Shown here in pieces: positions 57,829 to 64,000 of a stretch of DNA of 64,000 bases (position 1 is its first letter; each line of letters opens with the position of its first letter). The stretch spans positions 1 to 64,000 of the forward strand of contig JALSJK010000065.1 of assembly GCA_026989395.1 (NCBI GenBank). Direction: 5' to 3'. Both the position numbers and the translations under genes were made by a program. The notes beneath the pieces are model-generated. The model made no database searches, was not told where the DNA came from, and was given only the letters and a program-made list of their open reading frames with translations. The DNA is from Methylomonas sp. Its GTDB lineage: Bacteria > Pseudomonadota > Gammaproteobacteria > Methylococcales > Methylomonadaceae.

Positions 57829-58431
57829 GTGACAACTCAAAATACCCAGCCTGTCAGAGGTGAGGATAGAAGGCGTTTTTTTCGGATTGATGATGAGGTG
57901 AATCTGACTTACAAAAAAGTCGATTCACAACAGGTATCAGAAATCAGTCATGTTGAAGACAATATCTTAGGGAATTTTTCATTGGCTGCTGCAATGGATG
58001 CCTTGAGTCAGGAATCTCAATTAATTCTACGCAGATTGGAAAAAAATGATTCTGATATTGCTGACTATTTGAAACTCATGGATGATAAAATAGAACTCAT
58101 TGCCAGGGCGGTTTTATTGCAGGAGACCGACTTTTCTGCCGAAAATACGCGTGAAGTCAATATCAGCGCAACGGGTTTGGCTTTTGCATGTCAAGAAGCT
58201 TTAAATGCAGGCGATTTCCTGGAAATTAAAATGTTATTAACTTCCAGTATGGCAATTGTCATTACTTATGGTAAAGTGATTTACCGAAAAATGAATCATG
58301 CAGACGACAAAGAATATCCATATATTGTTGGTCTGGATTATGTCAATATGAAAGAACAGGATCGAGAATTAATTATCAAACATGTTGTTAAAAGACAAAT
58401 GCAACAAATCAGAGGGCAAAAAGAATCCTGA
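57829..58431 (+). CDS. PilZ protein with long helical insert, next to pomAB
   Basis: 200 residues starting at GTG 57829, preceded by AGGAG. RRRFFRIDDE supplies the RxxxR motif, and NISATG supplies the second c-di-GMP motif. Between them is an insert of about 90 mostly helical residues (SLAAAMDALSQESQLILRRL...), where most PilZ domains have a short link; heptad-like helices suggest oligomerisation, as known for Xanthomonas XC6012. Cotranscription with pomAB (11-bp gap) suggests that c-di-GMP controls the stator. Confidence 0.85.
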   Translation: MTTQNTQPVRGEDRRRFFRIDDEVNLTYKKVDSQQVSEISHVEDNILGNFSLAAAMDALSQESQLILRRLEKNDSDIADYLKLMDDKIELIARAVLLQETDFSAENTREVNISATGLAFACQEALNAGDFLEIKMLLTSSMAIVITYGKVIYRKMNHADDKEYPYIVGLDYVNMKEQDRELIIKHVVKRQMQQIRGQKES

Positions 58432-58465
58432 AAAACAACACCTGACAATCTGCTTCATTCCATTT

Positions 58466-58487
58466 AAGCGCCAAATAAGGCGCTTGT
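58466..58487 (+). terminator. Terminator after pomAB-PilZ operon
   Basis: AAGCGCC pairs with GGCGCTT around a six-base loop, followed by GTCTT. The stem is short and the T tract weak. Confidence 0.55.
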
Positions 58488-58587
58488 CTTATCATTCATT
58501 TTCAAGTCAAACTTTATTCTCGCTAGAGAATTTTATTTTCAAGCAAAGATTCTCTGATTGTTTTGCTTCATTTGGAAGTTTATAACA

Positions 58588-59580
58588 ATGGCTATTTCCA
58601 ACACTACAAAAAAAATTCTGGAAATTCTTGCGGATGGCCAATTTCATTCAGGAACCGAATTGGCCGAGCAAGTTGGCATCAGCCGGTCTGCGATCTGGAA
58701 ACATATTCGTGGTTTGTCAGAGTTAGGGCTTGAATGTTATGCCTTGAGCGGTAAGGGGTATCGTTTAAATCAAACTTTGGAATTGCTTGATGCACAAAAA
58801 ATTCTAGAAGCCTTGCGTCCCGAGGTAGAAAAAAACATCAGTCAGCTTGATATTTTCGACCAAATTGATTCGACCAATAGCTATTTAATGTCAGAGGCGG
58901 GCCGACGAAATAGCTCCGGCGCTATTTGTATTGCAGAATATCAACGTGCTGGCAGAGGGCGGCGGGGAAGAGAATGGGTATCGCCTTTTGGCAGTAATAT
59001 ATATCTTTCGATCCTATGGCATTTTTCCAGTAGCCCGGCAGCTATATCTGCCTTAAGCCTGGTTGTAGGGATTGCTGTCATCAGGGTTTTGCGTCAGATT
59101 AACATTCAGGAAATTGGTTTGAAGTGGCCAAATGATATTTATTGGCAAGGAAAAAAACTCGCAGGTATTTTGGTAGAAGTAAGTGGTGAGGTTGATGGTC
59201 CTTGTACTGCAGTGATCGGTTTGGGACTGAATATGTTTTTGCCGAAAAATTCAGCGCAGAATATTAGCCAGGAATGGGTTGATTTGCAACAAATTCTTCA
59301 AGACAAACAGATATCAAGAAACGATCTGACAGCACTGCTAATAAATGAACTGGTTGCCGTTATTTCAACTTATGAAAACTTGAATTTTGACGCTTATTTT
59401 GAAGAGTGGTGTCGCTACGATTGTTTAAAAAACAAACAGGCAATGCTTTATATTGGGCAGCAGCAATTTTCTGGAAAAGTCTTGGGTATCGATACACAAG
59501 GCTTGTTGCTCATGGAAGATTCAAATGGCATATCCAGAACATTTGCTTCAGGAGAAGTTAGTTTTAGTCGCCGGGGATGA
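58588..59580 (+). CDS. birA: Biotin-protein ligase and biotin operon repressor
   Basis: Biotinylates AccB and represses biotin genes. The 330-residue protein (ATG 58588, GGAAG upstream; the 10-residue longer frame lacks a ribosome site) has an N-terminal winged helix (about 7-60, GISRSAIWKHIRGL) and a ligase domain with GRGRRG (122-127), LKWPNDIYWQGKKLAGILVE and a C-terminal SH3-like part. Its stop overlaps coaX by ATGA. Confidence 0.95.
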   Translation: MAISNTTKKILEILADGQFHSGTELAEQVGISRSAIWKHIRGLSELGLECYALSGKGYRLNQTLELLDAQKILEALRPEVEKNISQLDIFDQIDSTNSYLMSEAGRRNSSGAICIAEYQRAGRGRRGREWVSPFGSNIYLSILWHFSSSPAAISALSLVVGIAVIRVLRQINIQEIGLKWPNDIYWQGKKLAGILVEVSGEVDGPCTAVIGLGLNMFLPKNSAQNISQEWVDLQQILQDKQISRNDLTALLINELVAVISTYENLNFDAYFEEWCRYDCLKNKQAMLYIGQQQFSGKVLGIDTQGLLLMEDSNGISRTFASGEVSFSRRG

Positions 59581-60314
59581 ATCTATTAATTGACATAGGC
59601 AATAGTCGTTTAAAATGGGCTTTGCATGAAAATACTGATCTTAGGGAAGGTCAGCCCGTTAGTTATGATCCTAATATTACAAAACAATTATTTTCCAGAT
59701 GGCAGAACATAAGCCAGCCTGGTTGTGTCGCGATCGCTAATGTCAATGACAGCTTAATTTTAAATCAGGTGCAGATTGTTGTATCTCAGCTTTGGCCGGG
59801 TATCAAGATATTCAAGCCCCAATCGTTAGCAGAAGGCTATGGGGTTAGAAACGGTTATCAAACCCCTGAGAAATTAGGTGTAGATCGCTGGTTGGCGTTG
59901 GTCGCTGCACGCAATTATTATCCATTTTCAGTTTGTATTGTTGATTGTGGAACAGCGATTACCATTGATTTATTAAACCAGGATGGAAGACATTTGGGGG
60001 GGCTGATTACACCGGGATTAAGCTTAATGAAGAAAGCACTGGCACAAGGAACGGCGGAACTTGAATTTTTTGATCATGAATACCCTGCAAAATTAGCTGA
60101 TAATACTGAAGCAGCGATTTACACAGGTGCTTTATTCTCAATTGCTGGTTTAATTGAACACGTTATGTTGAAAAAACCGGGTTTTCAGTTGATTTTAACA
60201 GGCGGCGACGCAAAAAAAATCGCTAGACAACTGACAATAGAGGCTATGGTTAAGTCTGATTTGGTGCTCTCCGGACTGGCATTAGTGAGCAGTCATTCTT
60301 CAGAGGAACCTTAG
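59577..60314 (+). CDS. coaX: Type III pantothenate kinase
   Basis: Phosphorylates pantothenate, the first step of coenzyme A synthesis. The 245-residue ASKHA-fold protein has MNLLIDIGNSRLKWAL, then GVDRWLALVAARN and IVDCGTAITIDLL, and GGLITPGL. The birA-coaX order is common in gammaproteobacteria. The next gene starts ten bases downstream. Confidence 0.95.
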   Translation: MNLLIDIGNSRLKWALHENTDLREGQPVSYDPNITKQLFSRWQNISQPGCVAIANVNDSLILNQVQIVVSQLWPGIKIFKPQSLAEGYGVRNGYQTPEKLGVDRWLALVAARNYYPFSVCIVDCGTAITIDLLNQDGRHLGGLITPGLSLMKKALAQGTAELEFFDHEYPAKLADNTEAAIYTGALFSIAGLIEHVMLKKPGFQLILTGGDAKKIARQLTIEAMVKSDLVLSGLALVSSHSSEEP

Positions 60315-60324
60315 CCAAACTGAT

Positions 60325-61029
60325 ATGCGATATTTGTTTTTCTTGGTGTTACTGACTAATATCATTTTTTATTTTTGGCATTGGCGTACCGAGGCATTAA
60401 AACCATTAATAGACCCAGTAGCCGAAGATGTGAGCCAGAGTGATCAAAAAATTTTTTTGCTAAAAGAAGTTGAATCACTGGAAAAACCGCAACAACGAAC
60501 CCATCGTTCTGATATGCAGCCTCCTTCAGGCAATGATACCAGCGGGTTAGTTTGTTTCGAGGCTGGGCCTTTCGAAAACAAGCATGAGATTCTGGACTGG
60601 GATAAACAAAATCAGATCAAGGCTGAGAATATAGCGTTCCAATTCAAGGATGTCGAAGTGGTTGATGGTTATTTGTTGTTTTATCCAGCCCCAGAAACTT
60701 TGGCCAAAGCTGAAGAGAATGTCGCTATTCTTGAGGCTAAAGGGGTGAGAGATTTGTGGTTATTCCGTTTTGGCGATATGAAAGGAGCTATTTCCCTTGG
60801 CTTTTATGATACCGCAAACCAAGCGATTCATGCTCAGGAAGCACTGGAGAAACTTGGGGTAGATGCAAAAATTAGAAAACACGCCATGGTCAAAAATCAT
60901 ATTTTTTCCCGAATAATCTGGAAGGCCGATGACCAGAAAACTAATGAGCTTATGGCGAGTTTTAACCAAAAATTTCCTGACAAGACATTGAAAAAATGTC
61001 ATTTATCTAAAATCACTCAATATCAGTGA
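60325..61029 (+). CDS. Hypothetical SPOR-like membrane-anchored protein
   Basis: 234 residues with an N-terminal membrane helix (about 2-17), a variable linker, and two repeated strand-helix-strand segments resembling SPOR domains: LLFYPAPETLAKAEENVAILEAKGVRDLWLF and ISLGFYDTANQAIHAQEALEKLGVDAKI. Sequence identity to known SPOR proteins looks low. Likely cotranscribed with coaX. Role in division or envelope is inference only. Confidence 0.7.
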   Translation: MRYLFFLVLLTNIIFYFWHWRTEALKPLIDPVAEDVSQSDQKIFLLKEVESLEKPQQRTHRSDMQPPSGNDTSGLVCFEAGPFENKHEILDWDKQNQIKAENIAFQFKDVEVVDGYLLFYPAPETLAKAEENVAILEAKGVRDLWLFRFGDMKGAISLGFYDTANQAIHAQEALEKLGVDAKIRKHAMVKNHIFSRIIWKADDQKTNELMASFNQKFPDKTLKKCHLSKITQYQ

Positions 61030-61514
61030 TTTATGGAAGAAGTGTATGTGTCATGGATGATACAACCACGCCTACACGAACGTATTGACGGCGTCTTCTG
61101 GAAGAAGTTTCTGATATTGAAACTATAAATACGCTGAATAGTTACGAATTTAGAATTTGATTGCTTTGGTTATGAAATGTAGACTCTTCACGACAAGGAA
61201 TTCACAGCCAGAATCTTCATGGTGTGAAATCAGTTAAAAAATATTATTGTGTGCTGTGTCATGAAAATTAGGTGAAGTACGCATGAATAAAGCCACTAGA
61301 GTTTGAAATTCTCCTCGCAGATTTATGCCATTTTATGACAGTCACGGAACGTGATTGACTCAAAGCAACAAATACAAGCAGGTAAAATAGGAAACTCACC
61401 GTATGTTATAGTTCTTGATTCCATAGAAGCAAGTGCCAGTATTACGTGAATCGTTTTTTGATTATCAGGGCGGACTTGTTCTACAGCCTTCTCAATTTAT
61501 TAGGAGATTACTCT
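61030..61514. other. Intergenic region with no recognised gene
   Basis: About 485 bp. Contains a small palindrome TCACG-GAA-CGTGA (about 61340), but no ORF with a ribosome site, no element copy and no clear transposase remnant. The GTGCCA at about 61430 does not fit a sigma-54 promoter. Confidence 0.5.
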
Positions 61515-61925
61515 ATGTCTATATCAGGAAAATGTCTTTGCGGTGCCGTGTCATATACGTGTTCCATTCCACCAGTTTTTTCAGGAAACTGTCATTGTAA
61601 CGATTGTAAAAAAACCTCTGGCAGTGGTTATGCAACAGCCATGTTCTTCCCGGAAGATAGTGTTTCGATCTCAGGCGAAGTTAAATACTTTGAAAGTAAA
61701 GGTAGTAGCGGAAAAATGGTTAAGCGTGGATTTTGTCCAACTTGTGGTTCGCAAATGTTTGGAATCCCAGAAGTCATGCCAGATATGCTGGCTATTCGGG
61801 CTGGTTCTCTTGAGAACCTCTCAGACTATGAGCCACAAATGGATATATACACGAGTCATTCAACAGTATGGGATGTTATGGCGGAAGGTTTGCCAAAATT
61901 CCCTGAAATGCCACCGCAAGACTAG
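61515..61925 (+). CDS. GFA-family zinc protein
   Basis: 136 residues with three Cys clusters: CLCGAV, CHCNDCKK and CPTCGS, the zinc-binding pattern of the glutathione-dependent formaldehyde-activating (GFA/CENP-V) family. Most members are not proven formaldehyde enzymes; the role here is open. ATG 61515 has AGGAG upstream; the 23-codon longer frame does not. Confidence 0.88.
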   Translation: MSISGKCLCGAVSYTCSIPPVFSGNCHCNDCKKTSGSGYATAMFFPEDSVSISGEVKYFESKGSSGKMVKRGFCPTCGSQMFGIPEVMPDMLAIRAGSLENLSDYEPQMDIYTSHSTVWDVMAEGLPKFPEMPPQD

Positions 61926-61970
61926 CTACTACTGTCGCTTAGTAGGGTGTCGCGGTAGTTGTAAAAAACT

Positions 61971-62009
61971 AAAGCCGCTAATACATAATTGATGTATTTA
62001 GCGGCTTTT
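61971..62009. terminator. Terminator downstream of GFA gene
   Basis: AAAGCCGCTAATACAT pairs with ATGTATTTAGCGGCTTT (one-base bulge), flanked by A runs and TTTT. Usable in either direction. Confidence 0.82.
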
Positions 62010-62110
62010 CTTGAAAATTATTAATGTTGTTAGAAATTGCCGAACTGGAGATGATTAATATTGGCAATGTGAATAACAGCCGTATTCTAATCTCACAACT
62101 CGACAAATAT

Positions 62111-62216
62111 CTATGCTATTTACGGTCAAAAATACCTCGCTACATTCATAATAATTAATTTACATTCAGTATGTTACATAACGTCAAAAGTGCATTTTTC
62201 AGCGTAAACAGTATAC
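62111..62216. mobile_element. 106-bp palindromic MITE-like element, family 1, copy 2
   Basis: Same length as 98-203 and about 88 percent identical by hand alignment; most differences are in the middle and the leftmost eight bases. The right terminus GTATAC at 62211-62216 touches the stop codon (62217-62219) of the multiheme cytochrome gene. Confidence 0.85.
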
Positions 62217-64000
62217 CTAATCATCAAAGCTCTTACTTAGGCTGTGACAAAGATTACAGGCAACTTCATCTCCTGCTTTAAGTGTTGCCAACACCTTGCC
62301 TTTGGGGTCTTTAAGTACCCGGTCAACTGGTACTTTTGCTAATCGCGTTCCTAAGTGATCTGCTCCATGACAGGCAGCACATTGATCGCCATTGGCTCTG
62401 TTTTCGGCAAATTTACCATGACCATCTTCTTCATTCCAATTTGGATCATTGACTGGATGCATACCATGCGGACCATCTAACGTTCCATTAGGAAAGCTGT
62501 TTGGTTCATGGCAGGTTGTACATTCCAGAATTGTGCCAGTATGTCCCTGAAGTTGCTTGGCTGTAACATTGTCATTAGCATTTGGATCCCTATTTGGCCA
62601 AATCGCATGTGGACTGCCGTGGCAGGATTCACAACCCAGATTTGCATGACCATCAAGACTATTACGATATAGAGTGTTGTCATTAACAGCAAATTTAGGG
62701 GTTTTAGCTGGTAAAGGTTCAGCTGCTGGATCATTTGGGTCATAAGCAATATTACCAACAGGGTCGCTGCCAATACCAGTATGGCAGGACTCACATTGTG
62801 GCTCATCTACCCAAGGTTCGCGGACTGAGCCATCTTGTCTTGTGAACTCTCCACCAAGCGCAAGTAAGTCGCCATGACAACTATCGCATTTTTGACCGGC
62901 TGTGAACATCACGCCTCGGAAACATTGAGTGATTTTACCCGGATGACACTGAAAGCAGTTCTGTTCCATAGGAACATCGGGACCGAATGGGATTAGTGAA
63001 GTCGTACCAGCAAGATTTTGTGGATCGACCAGAATTGGCTCTCCCTGGAAATCACGCGAGAGGTTTCCAGAAGAGTCAGTTTGTAAACGACCGTGGAATC
63101 CGTGCATGACTTTTGACATGCTATTAACAGTTGGATCGCCACCTGGACCACCGACACTAGCTAAAGCATTTGATCGATGGCAGCTAGCACATAACACAGG
63201 CTTATCCTGAGCTATAAAATCAGTGCCGTGTTTGAAATCGTGCAACATCAGAATATTTTTCTTTGCTGCCAGTTCCACATCTAGACGATCACTGGATGCA
63301 GGGGCAATAAATGCAGGGCCATTATTGCGGACATTTGAATTTGCACCAACTTTACCTGCCGTATGACAATCCCTGCAATCAACTTCTGCAGATACCGGTG
63401 TTACAACATCAGTCGTTGCAACAACCTGACCACTAGCATTATCAACAGCCTGAATTCGCATAAGTGGATAGGAATTTAAACGGCCTTTATCATCAATATT
63501 TGTGAGAGGAATACCTTGTGCTGTATGCCAACCGAATTCAGGAATAAATTTACTGAAGTCTTGTGGATCATTTGCAACATAAGGGTTTGCAATTCCTGGC
63601 ATATAGCGTCCGTGTCCTTGATCAACATTGTCAAGGGTCAGCAAGCCCTCATCAACAACCGGATTTAATCCTGGAAATAACAGAGAAGCAATAGTTTGAC
63701 CAGAGTTTTTAAAGTCATCCCAAAAATCTGATTTTCTGATCGTGGCATCGGCTAGTTGGCTGCCAAGAGGAAAATTATGACTTGTAGAATTGATTGAGTC
63801 TGGACCAACCGGGTCATTAGGATTAGATGCCGCAGAATATCGTAATTTAACTGAACTCGCATCCAAAATTATAGGCTTGTTGCCGCCGGTTGTCCCTTTT
63901 TTGATGACATGAGCATTTACGGTATTGAAAGGAGGTAAGATTTCAAGTGGATAAGAACCCAGGTCTGCACAGTGCATACCCAAGTCATTGGCTGGTAATA
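62217..64000 (-). CDS. Multiheme c-type cytochrome, 5' end outside window
   Basis: The frame is open to the window edge (ANDLGMHCADLGSYPL), so the start is not visible. Nine CxxCH heme sites can be counted: CRDCH, CASCH, CFQCH, CDSCH, CESCH twice, CTTCH, CAACH and CNLCH. The N-terminal half is beta-rich and heme-free up to about 200 residues. It is probably exported and could act in periplasmic or extracellular electron transfer. The last codons SKSFDD and the stop abut a palindromic element, which may have trimmed the natural C-terminus. Confidence 0.88.
   Translation of the reverse strand, partial: LPANDLGMHCADLGSYPLEILPPFNTVNAHVIKKGTTGGNKPIILDASSVKLRYSAASNPNDPVGPDSINSTSHNFPLGSQLADATIRKSDFWDDFKNSGQTIASLLFPGLNPVVDEGLLTLDNVDQGHGRYMPGIANPYVANDPQDFSKFIPEFGWHTAQGIPLTNIDDKGRLNSYPLMRIQAVDNASGQVVATTDVVTPVSAEVDCRDCHTAGKVGANSNVRNNGPAFIAPASSDRLDVELAAKKNILMLHDFKHGTDFIAQDKPVLCASCHRSNALASVGGPGGDPTVNSMSKVMHGFHGRLQTDSSGNLSRDFQGEPILVDPQNLAGTTSLIPFGPDVPMEQNCFQCHPGKITQCFRGVMFTAGQKCDSCHGDLLALGGEFTRQDGSVREPWVDEPQCESCHTGIGSDPVGNIAYDPNDPAAEPLPAKTPKFAVNDNTLYRNSLDGHANLGCESCHGSPHAIWPNRDPNANDNVTAKQLQGHTGTILECTTCHEPNSFPNGTLDGPHGMHPVNDPNWNEEDGHGKFAENRANGDQCAACHGADHLGTRLAKVPVDRVLKDPKGKVLATLKAGDEVACNLCHSLSKSFDD

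Noticed and set aside
61425-61440. GTGCCA near 61430 as a minus-strand sigma-54 site
   Set aside because: The required GC at the -12 position with ten-base spacing is absent.
1-64000. CRISPR arrays, tRNA/rRNA genes, full insertion sequences, prophage
   Set aside because: Reading both strands I saw no regular spacer-repeat array, no RNA gene that I could fold with confidence, and no transposase or phage gene.

Overview
The window comes from an AT-rich gammaproteobacterium. FleQ, PomA and UbiF look typical of gammaproteobacteria, and the trpF-trpB-trpA-accD-folC-dedD-cvpA-purF-metZ run is a gammaproteobacterial gene order. PomAB, a PEP-CTERM surface protein, MobA/FdhD (formate dehydrogenase maturation) and a multiheme c-type cytochrome would suit a methylotroph or methanotroph of the Methylococcales type. 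That placement is inference: no methane or methanol oxidation gene is in the window.

Layout. 1-7991: a MazG-like gene carrying an in-frame palindromic insertion, ppnN, glnS, a HerA-like ATPase, a small membrane protein and a PiT phosphate transporter. 8102-17037: the biosynthetic run above. 17080-24137: a GGDEF/EAL protein, a YdcF-like protein, a frameshifted DUF3301 gene, a PilZ-FHA pair, a CorB-like protein and a FleQ homologue. 24151-39683: methionine sulfoxide reductase, RRM and cold-shock proteins, CysZ, glutamate synthase (gltB-gltD), UbiF, a PilZ protein, a three-gene lipoprotein/Uma2 operon, mobA-fdhD, and htpX-DUF2835. 40727-47144: a sorbosone-dehydrogenase-like protein, nudF, then an unusual cluster: GTPase-roadblock fusion, roadblock-like protein, Cache-HAMP receptor without output domain, lipoprotein, rhodanese and LysM protein. 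47377-54883: a TonB receptor, a YfiR protein, a hybrid kinase with HPt, and a REC-PAS-GGDEF-EAL protein. 55023-64000: a PEP-CTERM protein behind a sigma-54-type promoter, pomA-pomB-PilZ, birA-coaX-SPOR, a GFA-family protein and a partial multiheme cytochrome.

Two themes stand out. First, two families of short palindromic MITE-like elements are scattered through the region. Family 1 is 106 bp, with copies at 98-203 and 62111-62216; one copy is read through in frame inside a coding sequence. Family 2 is about 157-162 bp, with copies at 10735, 25322 and 35899 and an internally deleted one at 2013. Second, cyclic-di-GMP and polarity/motility signalling is dense: two EAL proteins, a YfiR-linked phosphorelay, three PilZ proteins, a FleQ that appears to lack its c-di-GMP contact motifs, PomAB, and a GTPase/roadblock cluster next to an output-less sensor. 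The best candidate for an undescribed system is 42522-47144, possibly acting with 47377-54883.

I saw no tRNA or rRNA gene, CRISPR array, complete insertion sequence or prophage.
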